DNA from: Pagrus major
Lineage: Eukaryota > Chordata > Actinopteri > Spariformes > Sparidae
Length of the DNA: 64,000 nucleotides
Direction: 5' to 3'
NCBI RefSeq assembly: GCF_040436345.1
Contig: NC_133237.1
Coordinates: forward strand, 23,751,749 to 23,815,748
The first letter of the stretch is position 1; every line of letters starts with the position of its first letter. The notes under the pieces were generated by a model, which was not told where the DNA came from, searched no databases, and worked only from the letters and a program-made list of their open reading frames with translations. Positions 1-22,100 of this stretch are shown one piece after another. A program made the translations under genes and the position numbers.

Positions 1-248
1 GAAAAAAAGCAAGAGTTATGAAAAAAACTGAAAGAGAATATAAACAGAACTGATGAAAATTCAGAAACACAGATGGTTAAGGGGGGACTGAGCAGGAAGG
101 GATACACGGAGTGTACAGTACTGCACGCCATGACTGTCTCAGCTGTCTTGTTTATGTAACAACAGCTTTAATTCTCTTCCTCCTTCAAAAGTCTTCTCTC
201 CCTTTACAGTTTGGTTGGTAAGGGCAGCGGTCACTGTTGGCACTGAGT

Positions 249-9484
<9,236 letters not shown>

Positions 9485-10080
9485 TGTACTTTGCTCCCTC
9501 CTCTGGCCCCCTCTATCATCCACCGCCGCCCCGTCGTGCTGTAGCCGGTAAAAGTACGATTCTCCACACGGAGCGGAGCTCGGTCCAGCCTTCAGAGCCC
9601 GTTTACTGAATCGTCCGTACTCTGGCTGACTGTCGCTTCCGCATACGTCAACACGCAAAGACACGTAATGTTTTCTCGGCACCGCGTGATTGAACTGTTA
9701 GATTGAACCGAAAAAAAATCACATTTTATTATCTCCTTCACAGCTACATCGTGTCGTTTAGGTTCAACTTCATATAAATTATGAATTCAAATATTTCTGA
9801 CAACATATATCGACTTAATTTGTAATTTACTGTTTAAATGTTGCAATTGAGGAGCTTCCCCTTTAATAACTGCACCGTCATTGTAGGGGAGTGCGACTGA
9901 CACAAACCTGAACCAATAACAATAAAGAAGTGTTGCACAAGGTTGTATTTCCATCCTATCGTGAAGTAATGGGCGTATGCGGTGTAGTTGCCGCAAAGAC
10001 ATGGCTCACATGTAGAAATACTGGTGCTGTAACCTTGATTATTCAGCTTCATCGTGTCAGAAAAAGCCTGACAGAGCAAC
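9485..10080. promoter_or_regulatory. Shared head-to-head promoter region of atp13a1 and chchd5
   Basis: The two first coding positions are about 600 bp apart on opposite strands. The atp13a1 side (9485-9700) is GC- and CpG-rich, like a housekeeping promoter, while the chchd5 side is AT-rich. No TATA box is obvious in a convincing position. The 5' UTRs of both genes must lie here, so the true promoter core is shorter than the interval. Calling it bidirectional is an inference from geometry. Confidence 0.55.
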
Positions 10081-10948
10081 ATGTAAGAAAGATTCAACTC
10101 ATGTCAACATTATGTGTTACTACTTTTTTGAATCAGCCGACATCCAAAAATACTTAATGTTACTGTATTGCACGTGCTTTTGATAGCGATGGTTCACCTG
10201 CTCATTGCACTGACTGATTGACATCCGTGTGTTACCTTTCAGGCAGGCTGCTATGGATATAACGGCAAAGTATTGCCATAAAGAGATGGAGGCATATGGG
10301 TCATGTGTGGCCTCCAACCCCTCAACATGGCAGCAACAGTGTCATGAGCTGAAGCTGAAGGTTGCACAGTGCACATCATCGCAGTAAGGAAACATCGCTC
10401 GCACTTTCACTCCCATTGCACCCTGACATCCTGACACCCCAAAAGCACAATTGTATCAAACCACTTAATGTGTTATTATGACAGCCCAGTGATCCAGAAG
10501 ATAAGGCAGGACTGCTCCAAGGAGTTTGTGGAGTTTGAGCGCTGTCTGAGAGAAAACCAGGACACACCCTCCTCCTGCTCACCACACGTGGCTCGCTTTC
10601 TGGGCTGTGCAGAGACAGTGGACCTCAGTGGAGTGGGTAAGTCCTTGCTGGGATCGGCCATATAGTACTCAAGGTCACATACAAACAGAAAGGAAGTGAT
10701 TACAAGTTAAGAGATAAGTGTGTTTTTATCCCACTGAATGGTTTGTGCATGCTGGTTATTCAGACTCGTATTGGGCATCTGTTGAATCTTTGATACAGAC
10801 ACACATTTAAAAAGGGCCCCTTTGTTATCATGTCTATAATGAGGGACTAATACTGCACCATCTTTGAGAGGTGTTACTTTAATAGTCAACATACCAATAA
10901 ATTCCTTTTCTTTTTCCAGCTACAAATCCAGAACCTCAGCCATCGTAG
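10081..10948 (+). CDS. chchd5: Twin CHCH-domain mitochondrial intermembrane-space protein (CHCHD5)
   Basis: Coding pieces are 10081-10082, 10243-10383, 10485-10636 and 10920-10948, totalling 324 nt (107 aa; human 110). The protein opens MQAAMDITAKYCHKEM and carries CX9C-type cysteine pairs twice (YC...SC...QC...QC, then DC...RC...SC...GC), the pattern of proteins oxidised by the MIA40 import pathway. The peptide around QCTSSHPVI matches the human protein closely. The start codon appears to be split: exon 1 ends in AT before a strong GTAAGA donor and exon 2 opens with G. The next in-frame ATG (10253) would give a protein four residues shorter. Exon 1 also holds a tiny upstream reading frame (ATG GCT CAC ATG TAG). 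ATTAAA near 11224 is a possible poly(A) signal. The gene is divergent from atp13a1. Confidence 0.93.
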
Positions 10949-13171
10949 CATTCAGGCATCTTCTGTCACCTTCAGACAGCTCCCGCCTCCACAGCAGCAC
11001 AGATGGGCTGGTTTCACATGATACTGTATGTACAGTGACTGATATTTGGTTTCCTCTGTGTGACTTAATGTGTAGGTGATGAATACAACAGTACTGCGCA
11101 TTAAGACTACTTGTGTAGAGTATTTAATAACTGCATTGTCCTTTTACTCCTTATGTAAATGTTTCATGTGAAAATAGAATTTATCATTCCCTTACCCAAG
11201 GAAGTCTATTTTTACTGATTTGTATTAAACCATCTTATTAAAATTGACATCAGACTCGTATTACTCATCTTATTATTTTCTGTTGCTTACGTCTGTCCCT
11301 CCCACCCTCACCCTCTCCAGGTCTGAGTCAAAGTCAAATATTAAACTGGAATGCACCGCTCCCACACAAGCTCTCCTGGCCACTCAATGAATGCGAAATA
11401 GGGAGTCTGGGAAGAAAGGAAGGAGAAGGAGGAGGCTATCCACTTCTAATCAGTGGGACTACTGAGAGAGACAGAGGGAGGATGTTGAGTTATGAGCCCT
11501 GTGACCACTAAGCAGAACGGACCCTTTCTGGTTCAATTATTAAAGCTTTGAAGGGGGTAATGGAAGAGAAAGGGATTCAGTTCTTTTCAAGTGTGATATC
11601 TTGGTTTATAATAGATGAGAAACTGTATGTTTGTCATATTTAGGACAAAAAGGCAAGCGCACACCAAAGATGAAACCGCAGATTGTATTGAAGATACGGC
11701 AACATTACATTCAAAGCACATCACCTGGCAGTCACTGAACAAAAAAGTAAAATAGGAACTTGCCTAATACCACACAAATAAGTTACATTCACAAAAATAT
11801 CACTGTAAAAATACCATGAGGTGGTGATCAGCGTCAAACATAATGTCATGAAAGAATGTCACAAGCTGTAGCCAATCACTGGCACCTAAATGAAACAAGT
11901 ATCACCTTAATCCTATTTTTATTCTGCACCACAGAGTCCAATCCCTTCTGCAACACTTGCTATCTGTCTTGAGTTTGGAGGCTATTCCTTAAGACCTACT
12001 TTGTGACACATAAATATCATGCTACAGTTTAAATATTTGCGGATTATCACAGAAGAAGGTACAAAATATCTACCTAACAACATCTAATTTCAGATGTTTG
12101 AGAAAGGAATTATTACAGAAAGTGACTACAACAATTAACTGTAACACAGTCATACTCACATTTACATTTAGGGCACAACATCATGTACCCAGTGTTCTAA
12201 CTTTTGGGCATAATAGATCCATTGGTTGTCATTTATGGAGCTGTTTCTTAGTGATATAGTGATTATAAAAGAGAAGGGAAAGCTAAAGCAATAATCACTT
12301 TTACAACCCTGTTTCCGCATAAGGCTCTTCAAATTACCCTGTAGTGTTGTCTAAACGCTAAAAAAAATGTGACTTTTTTTTGGTCCATATTATACCTGTC
12401 ATGCAATATGAAAAACTAAATGTAGTTTGAAATGATTATTTTATATAGAGAGTTTCTTCCTCTTCTACGTTCTTGAAGTCATTGGGCTAGTTAAACTGTA
12501 ATCCTGTCCAGCACAATATCCTGAGTTATAGCTCAGGTTACACAAACATACATACTAACCTGAGAGCAAAATTGTACTCCAAGCCATATACATTATTGTA
12601 TATGCTGCAGTCTTTCACGCACAATAACTAATCACTAGTCCTGTCAAAAAAGCTATGCAATATACTAATTTAAGTTAGACCCTCAGCTGCTCATAAGACC
12701 TGCCAAGACTCCTAAAATACATGTTACTTGATTGATGAATTCACTTTCAACAACCAATTATCATCTGTAATTCATGATATACATATTAATGTTTGAATAA
12801 GTGTCTTTGTTGTTGTTTTTTTTGTTGAAAAGTGCCATGAAAGGTGTTTCATTGAATATTACATAAATACAACAGGAGAAATTGAGGTCTTTTTTACATA
12901 TCTTGGACATTTACAGTGTCTGTTTTTCCAGCATGTGATTCTTATCGAGGAAAGATAATGGGAACATTATGCAAATCTGCTGCAAACTGATAATATGACT
13001 ATGCCTGATTTGTAATGATTTTGACCTGTGATAAAAGCTCAGAAGTGCGTTTTGGGTGAAGACATTGTCACTGAGAGTGGTCCCACAGGCGTGTTGATGG
13101 ACAGACTCCGTTAGCTGCATCTCTGAGGTGAAAGGTGGAACGGGAGGGGAAAGGGTGAGAGTTTATAGGGG
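10949..13171. other. Convergent intergenic region with chchd5 and lmx1 3' UTRs
   Basis: chchd5 and the LMX1-like gene end towards each other here. No coding potential was seen. The first 300 bp are chchd5 3' UTR with ATTAAA candidates near 11224 and 11237. The remainder is AT-rich and probably holds the long 3' UTR of the LMX1-like gene; several TTTATT stretches on the plus strand (for example near 11917) could be its poly(A) signals read in reverse. The exact transcript ends cannot be fixed from sequence alone. Confidence 0.5.
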
Positions 13172-16100
13172 TCAGGAGGTGAAGTAGGAGTTCTGCATGG
13201 AGTAGAGACGGTCAATGGGGTTTCCCACTCGCCCTGCCAGGAGACTGCCGTCCCCAGTTGCTAAGAGGCAATCTCCAAGTTGACCGAGGCTTCCATCGCT
13301 GTCCAGGTCGTGGAACACTGTCTCTGAGTCTGCGTGAAAAAGAGCAAAAGTGTGAACAACTGAAGTGGAACGATCTTTTAGTAGGACCAGAGAGCAGAAG
13401 GATATAAAAAAAGGATATGAAAGTAAGTACAAACTCCAAAATCAAACGCTCCGGTGACTGGGTTAGCTATGGTGGTTTAATCTCAACCTATTAATAACTT
13501 CCTCATATCTTTTCACAGTTAGAAACCAGGAAAGGTGTCCTACATACATCCTCTTTTCGGCTAATGCAACATGATGCAACACTTTTAAGTCCAACATTAC
13601 ATTTTTACCCCACTGTCTCCCAATGCACATTTTCTCAGGAAATAATAAATAAAATATTGAGCAATGCACTTGTTTGACAACAGTGTATAAGAGACTAATA
13701 TTCTGAATGGCACTGTGACTTTAAAATTATGGTTTTGACTGTCATGAGGGTGAAGGAGATCACGTCAAAACATTCATTTTGAGGGGAGTTTCTTTTGACT
13801 TTGCAGCTTCAACCTTACCATAAGAGTGGAGCTGCTCACTGTTCAGCTGAGGTGGTGTAAGCCCATGTCGAAATGGCTCTCCACCATATATGTTGGGATC
13901 CAGAGCGAGTAGCTGCTGACGTGGCAGAGAGGGATACCCCAGTATCCCATCCATGCCATGGGTACTAGAGCCATCTGTGTAGAGATTAGAAACCCTTTAG
14001 TCATACCATTTCATCATCTATTTTTCAAAACATAGCTTTTTCTTCTTGATTCTGCGTTGGCACTTAAAGCTCTTACCCTCACTGTCGTCATTGCTCTGGC
14101 GGCCCCCTCTACTTGGTCCTCTCCTGGTTCCTCCCAGCTGCTCTTGTTCCTGCTGCTGCTGCTGTTGTTGCTGCTGTCGGCGAGCTATCTTTTTCATCTG
14201 AGGCACAAAAACACACCTTCTGTATCAGTTTTCACGGTATGTTGATGTCTGAGGAAGAACATGTCCTGAGGAAATGTATAAAGTCTAACCTTGGCTCTCT
14301 GGTTTTGAAACCACACCTGCACAACGCGCACTGTCAGTCCAGTCTCAGCAGCCAGTGTCTCTCTCACCTGCAGGTTAGATTTTTCATTTTTCATTCATTT
14401 GCTTTCAAAATACAAACTTAACAGCGACAAACACAGCTTTATACTGATTACTATGCAGACTGATAAAGATGACCGAGAACAATATAGCTTGCGAGGCAAG
14501 GTAGTATTATCTGCCAGACATTTCCATTGACAAGCTGGTCCACCCACCTTGCGACAAGGTTTAGCGGACACTTCAAAGGAGGCCTTGAAAGCACGACGCT
14601 GCTGTGTGGTCAAGATGGTGCGTGGTCGCTTTGAACGCTTGTGCTCTTTGCCTTCATCACCACCCTTCCCCCCGCCAGAGCCTCCTCCACCGTCCTCATC
14701 CTCACTTTTCACTGATCAAGGTAAGTAGACAACAAAACAGTCAGAACATCCCAGTAGAAGGTAGATTTTAAAACTTCCTTAAATAAAATAAATAAATAAA
14801 CATTTAAAATTGAGTGATTGTGAGCAGAAGCAGAAAATTCTCAGAATTCACTGTGAAAATTAATGAGCAGACTATTTTCACTGATCAGAAGTCAATACAC
14901 TGACTTGAATGAAGGATGACAAAGCAAAATCAATCTAAATTATTACTACTTATTAATAATAATTATATAATAATAATAATAATAATAATAATTATAGTTA
15001 TTATTATTACTGCTACATATCCAAAACAGTTTGTGCAATGTACTTTTTAAGACCTTTTGGCATTATGATGTGCTGTTGTGCCAATCAGTTGTGTTGTACA
15101 ACATTTATTCAGTGTCCCACTGTTCATTGAGTCAGTAATCTACTCAGTGCCTGAGATCCATTTCAATATATCTATACGTATGCATTTCCTACATATTGAG
15201 GGGAGCAGATTGAGACTTAAACCCCAATTTGCCCTTCAGAAGCTGCTGGTCTGCAGCGGAGGAATGTGTTTGAAAGGGGCTGTGCTAAAAAAAAATCATT
15301 GACTGCATGAATGTAAAACAGAAAGACTTTCACTAAGATGTATGTAGAAAAGCAAAGTAACTTTGAATCGATTGCTACGTGGTTCAGGCAGTGCAGCCTT
15401 GTAGCAAACCTATTGTACCTGATTCAGTTGGTGTGGGACTAATAGCGGCCAGCATTTCCCTCTCCTTCTCATAGTCCATGCGGCAGAGCAGCTGGCCTTC
15501 TTTCAGCACAAACTCATCACCTCTTTGCAGCCGGCGTTCACACTCACAGCAAGTGAAGCAGCCAAGGTGGTACACCTGGCCTTGCACGCGCATTATCAGC
15601 TCTGAACGTCCAATCACCTGCAGGCAGGCACTGCACTTCCTTACAAACAGCCTGGAGGTGCACAGAAAGACACAGACAATAGGCTATGTGAATGATACCT
15701 ACATAAACTGTGTAATATATGTACGGCTTTATGGGAGTCAGGGAGCAAAGAAAAAGAAATGTGAGGTAATTAAAGATGGAGGCGGAGACAAGGAGCTCCG
15801 ATACATTTTACCCTCAGCTCAAATGATTGTGGAGATTAGCATCGTCTCTTAATTAAAGGTCGTATAAACATTACCCAATTCACAGAGCAACAAGGTGAAC
15901 ATCTGCTGAGAGGAATTACAGTAGTCTGCATTTTTATATTGTATTTTCTTTCCCCCCTCATTACAGCAGGTGGCAGTAGTTAGCTGGTGATAAGAGAGCT
16001 GCCTGTTGTGAGTCTTTTTTTCCTTTTAAAGCCTGAAATGTTGAAATCTGTTTGATGGGGTAAACTCCAGTCTATCCACATCCCACCCACAATCTTAAAG

Positions 16101-19100
16101 TACTTATTTAACTCTATGAATAAAGCTTAATACAGAGTTCTTTTCAGGTCCATTGCTTTTCCCCATGACCACTTTCCTCCCTTTGTCCACCCATCTCTCC
16201 TCCTGTGAGATGTTATAACCCCTCAGTTTCTCTCCTGCCTCACCATCTCTTCACATCCCTATTTCCATTCACAGGGCCTAAGTCTCTGCCATTAAATTCC
16301 TCTCAAATCCCTGCTCTCGCACTTGGTTTCCTCCCCCTCCCTCCCCAGTATTTTCTGCCAGCGTTCCCAGTTCTCCCTCACGCCCTCCCAGCCTGCCTCC
16401 CCAGTTCACTGAAACTAATAAAGACAGGATTAATTAGATTGTTGTTTAAACAGTGCGATGGCCAGACAGACGCTGTAAACTCATAACCAGGGATTGGGGA
16501 TAGCATGGGGTTAATCTCTCTCCTCTCACTTATGCACACTAAAACACACATGCACACACAAACATAGACACTCACACACACATGCATGCGCTCTCAGAGG
16601 CATGCACACAGAGATTTGCACACACGCACCCACCAAATATAAGTATACCTAGTCCGATATTGGCTAGTTACCAACATTCACCATAACATCACCCATCATT
16701 ATGCTGGTGGTGCAACTTGCAAAGACATGCTTGATCAGCAGACTCTCTCTTTATCAGGAAGGGTTACCATGATGTCAGTGCATAAGTGTAAGAACTAGAA
16801 AAGTCAGTGGGTGAAGAAATAGAACAAAACACAAACCTGGACAAGAGGGAAGGAGGGTGAGAGGGGCATGAACAGTGGGAGGAAGGGACGAAGGCAGAAG
16901 TGTTGACGGTCCCTGACTGAGTGATAGGAAGGTGTTGCTGCCCAAATCTGGAGTGTAAAGAAGGAGCCAGGTCTGCACATTAGAGCTCCTAATCTGCGAT
17001 TCTGTCCCAAACGCAGCTGCTACGGCTAATCTTTCTCAATCCATCTGCCAAACGCTCCCCAAATTCCCCAAATGACAGTGTCGCTAACTTAACATCATAA
17101 CGCAAACACAAGTATCCCTACAAACAGCCCCACCCAAATCTGCTGTGACAGGACCTTGTGTTTAACTTGCTCAGCCTATTGTCTCATGGAATCACTGCAC
17201 TGCAATTCAGAGAGATGCATCTACTATAAAATATCTGTAAGAACCTTTGTTATTTATCATAACACCTGGCTTCCAACACATATTTCACAAAGGAGAGTGA
17301 TCACAACCCTGCACTGTGCAGCCTGGCGCTCCGGCCAAACACACACTTCAACACCTTAAATGCTTCCTTTCACTGCGAACAAAATCTGACAGAACATAAT
17401 TGTGGCAGGATTGCTTGACATAAGACCGATGATGTTGGTGGTTAAGTCCCACACTCCCTAATCGGGGTGTACACAGCACGGTAGGAATTTACTCAACATG
17501 GCAAATGAAGGCAACTTGGGGCAACTGCCACAGAGGGGGGTCTGTAAGTAGATCAGTCTAATCCCTCTAATAGAAGTATCATTCACACCGATCCTGACCA
17601 GGGTGTAGCTTCCAATAAATCAGTGTGGACAAGATGGTTATAGAGAAGCCACAGGAATTAGATAGTTTAGGGTTTCACACCAAATGTTTACAATGTGATC
17701 ACACAATAGGTTTTTCATGTTTTGGGTGAAAATGTAATATTGTTGTTGTTTCTTGTCTTGAATTTAAATCATTAACCGTCTTTTTTTGCATTGAACAAGT
17801 CAATGAGTTTAAGATGATCAAGTTTTGATTATGTTAAGAAGTAGAATTTTTTTTAAAAGTTCAAGGGATAAATAAAAATGATTTGGCCTGGCACAAAATA
17901 CAACGACTCAAATCAGTTAGGGATTTTGGGATATGGGTGCAATTAAAGTCAAATGAAATGTGTCGCATTATTATTTGGGGGCCAAAAATATACACAAACC
18001 AATTTTTGAGTAGTGTTCATAAATTTCGGATGCTTAAAATACATTGGGAATACATTGTAGATAATCAATTCTGATACGCAAGACAACCGTTTTGTTTATA
18101 ACACATGTATTAAAGCCTGTATTAAGGCATGAGGATCTAACAAAAAATGTATTATTACCACATTAAAACCCTTAAAATGCCACCTACTCCTTCTTCCTCA
18201 GTAAAAAAAAATTGGAATACATAATATGCAATATTTTTTTCATTTCAGAATTTTAACTGCTAGACACAAGATGTCTCCTACTTCATAATAAAGTCTATTC
18301 TCAGTGTATGTGCACTGAAGGCTTCATATTTCCACATTACATTTGTGTATGCTGAATATTGGACCAGGCTTATCTGCCAAACGATTTGTGATGTCACAAA
18401 TCATGCTCGTAGGCCCATCTCTTAAAATGTGATTTTCAGTGAGCACATGCAGGGACAACTTTTGCTTTCGGCGATGAATGTGAAAAACAGCCTTCTAGTG
18501 TCAGACTCTGCATACATCATTCTACACAGTGAAGCTCAAACATTCAACTGTATGAACAAGAAGAAAAACACATTTTTGACTTTTGACTTTAAAGTTGGAA
18601 TATGTCTAATCTCTCTTTTGCTTGCATTAGGAATCATTTGGAAAAGGGATGTTTTCATGACACAGACCAACAATACAAAAATAGTTTTTTTCTTTTATTT
18701 GAATTTCAGCTTTATAAAAATCTAAATGAAATTAGAATTTAAGCAGCTGAGACAAAGAGTGAACAGACCAGCTGTGAACAAATCTATCAGAAGTTTGCTT
18801 TGGATTCAGAGGGCTTTCCTTTAATGAAGAGATGTGTGTAATATTCATATGTACAGAATTACAAAGAAGAGAAGTGTAAGAGCAGACAGAAGACTGCGTG
18901 AGCTTGTGATGTAGGAAACCTCAGGAACTTTGGCTGCAGGCACCTTTATGTTCGGTGCAATGGATTTCAGAGGGGTTAGGGGGCACAGCTAATTACAAGC
19001 TCACTGATTATGTGATCAAACACAGAGAAGAAGAAAAAGGTGACGTGTTGTAAGTAGTGGGTGGTTATAATCAGCTCTTTCCTACTTGCTTATTGTAGAT

Positions 19101-22100
19101 CCTAGGCATACAAACAGAATAACAGAATCTTCGTCATCTCCCTAAGCTGTGTCATGTGGCATTGTTTTGCCTGTGAGCTCCAACAAGCACAACATTGTGT
19201 GGACCGCAACACAATCATTCCATAAATATGTATGGGTCTCAGAGTGATTACAGTTGTTGTGCTTGCTTTCATAATTGATGAATATTTATACAGGTAGGGG
19301 TTTGCTTATACTAACGCTAGGTTTGGAGCGGCTGCATTTAAGTGTGTAAGAACTTCACTTGGACAGATTAAGGCATCACTTTGAAACTATGGCTCATTAA
19401 AGATCCACCAATGTCACTTATTTTGATTAACCTACAGTTTAAGGTGCATTTCAGCCTTACAAACATATAATATGGTGAGATATTCATGTACTGGCTTGTG
19501 GATTCTGTGTTACACAAATAGGTGTTTACACATTCCATGAAAATGAAGGTACATTCAAAGATTCATATGATAGATGCAAAAAGAGCAAATGATATGCAAC
19601 AATCTTACTTTTAAGTTGTATTCTGTTTAGTATCCATTTCTTAGATGTGTGTGTAACGGTGTGTGTGTGGATGTGTGTGCGCACTTTTGGCGGATATTGC
19701 TCTGTGAAGCAAAATGGCTCAGAGCCAGGGTTCAGTAATCACATCATCTCCTTTTATTAAATCTCCCTGCACTGCTTCTGTGTTATTAAAATCTCCCAGC
19801 ATTCCCCACGATACTCACTACCCCTGCCACCACTCACTCACTCACTCACACTCACACAAATACACACATGTATATAAATATATATATACATACAGTACAG
19901 TCACACATATGTGCACACATACACACACATTTGAGTGTATATACAATCACATGCACACATAAACACAAATATGCACAGTTTGTGTAAACACAGATAAGGT
20001 ACTGGGTACAAACATCAATAAAACACTGACAGATGCTGTCATTTGTGCACCGTATCACTCCAAGCATCAATAAAGTAACATCATAAGCAGTCCTCTTGTT
20101 CAATGTATGCTCTCCAAAATTTGTAAAAGCTGTGTAATAGTTGTTATCTAACGGCCATGAGGGCCTGCAGTGTATGGAATACATCTTTAGAGGCATTTCT
20201 GCACAAACTCTCAGCCAATCTCACAGTTATACAGTTACATGTCATGATTCTCGCCGTAACCCGTTCACACTAGCAATAAGACCAGCGCTACATGAGAGCA
20301 CCACTGACGCCTGTAATATTCAACACCTAATGTAATGTACCTGTGTAAAGTAACAACAAAAAACCTGCACGGCGTGCATGGTCTTTCTCTCTGGGTGTGT
20401 GCGATTTACACCTGATGCTACCAAGAATGAATGCTATGTGTGAGGGTGTGTGTTTGTGTGCGCGAGTGAGTGGGTGTGTGTGTGTGTGTTAGTTTAGATA
20501 AAACAGTTAATCCCCAGGCCACCAGAACGCAATATCCTGTCTGCCCGTTTCTCATTTCCTGTCTGTCTCTGGCGGAGTGGGGAAGCAGCGGGGAGGGGGT
20601 GGCGGGGGACAGCGGGACCCGTTGCCCCAGAAACAGGAGATACAGCCGGTCGATTTGAGAAAAGTCTACGCCGATCTCCCTATCTCTCCCTCTCTGGTGC
20701 GACCCCCTATTCTCTCTCTCTTTCTTCCTCTCCCTCTCTGCTTTTATTATCTCAGATTTAATAAAGCCAAGGCGAGCAGCTTGTTCTGCCATGAAACATT
20801 TATTAGCTGTCTGTTATAAAATTGTTGTGGGGGAGGAAAGATGATGGGGTCTCATCTCTCATTATGCAAAAACAGTGGCAATATCACCCCCTCCTCTCAC
20901 ACATGCACCCAGACCAAAATCTGTCCCTCCCTGCGGCTGCATCCCCACCTAAAACTCTCAGACACCCCGTCTTTACCTTCTCTATCCCATTTCGAACACC
21001 TTCTCCATCAGTGAGATTCCTCCCTGATGTTCTCTCATTTATACCATAAAATCTCCCCCATCCCCGCTTTCCTTTCCTCTGGCACACCTCCAACCATCAT
21101 CTGTTGAGCTGCAGGTTTAGCTCATGTAAGGCTCCTGGGTAAGAGAGGAGTGTTTGAACGTTTCAGAACCACATGCGTGCATTATGTGTAGCCTCTGACT
21201 GAGATTTATATGTACAGTACAGTCCTGAGTGCTGCCATGATTCACCTTATCCCACACTGAACCACAAACTTTCCCTCCACTTCTAGACTCATTGTATGGG
21301 CAGATATTTTCAGTTAGTTAAGCAAATATTTTCCTCACTTGCCTCTAATGATTTCCAGCAACGCAGCTATGATTGGTTTCATTTGCCAAGGTTTTGTGAA
21401 TTACTTTTTGATTTTTAAAAATGCATCTTTTCATTGTGAGCACCACAAACAAAATTCTATTCACCCCTTTTCCAGTTTTAGAGGTGAATATCTCAAAACC
21501 TGAGCTGATAAAAACAGGTAATTCTTCAAGAAATGTGTTTTTTTTCTGTTGTCGAACAGATCTTTTAAATGGTGACAGTTTCATTATTTAGACTTGATTT
21601 ATTAAAAGTAATTAATTAATATGGCCTTGACTTAACCAGAGTTGAGGTGCTGGCTGATGGGGATAAGGGCTTGTTGATCTTCTGACGTGTCATTGCATAA
21701 TTCTCTCTAATAGTATTTCCCTGAAGCCCAGTACCAGGCCTGTCACCGAAGGACAGCCACAGAATGCTGGGTAATTAGCACTGTACCCAATCAGCCTCCC
21801 CACCACCTCCTCCCATTCCTATCCCGAGACACAAAGAGGCGCTGAGGGAGGGGAGACGATTAAGAGAAAACAAGGGATAAACGGGGAGATAAACTGTTTG
21901 GTGTCATCGCTGCCATCAATCTCAACGAGAGCGAAATGAGGTTTGGAATAGAGAAATATTATTACAAAGCAGACAGTGATGAACGAGGTAACGGATAGAG
22001 AGACAGGGAGAGAAATGGTGGGTGGGGTGGGGGCATGGCAGGGAGAAGAGAGGTAGAAGATGCAGTTTCTATCCTCAGTCTCAGTGTTTTAGAGGAGCAA

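Noticed and set aside
9485-9682. N-terminal extension of ATP13A1 in the open frame upstream of 9484
   Set aside because: The frame is open but has no ATG; the upstream limit is a GTG. The first ATG at 9484 gives a protein of family-typical length.
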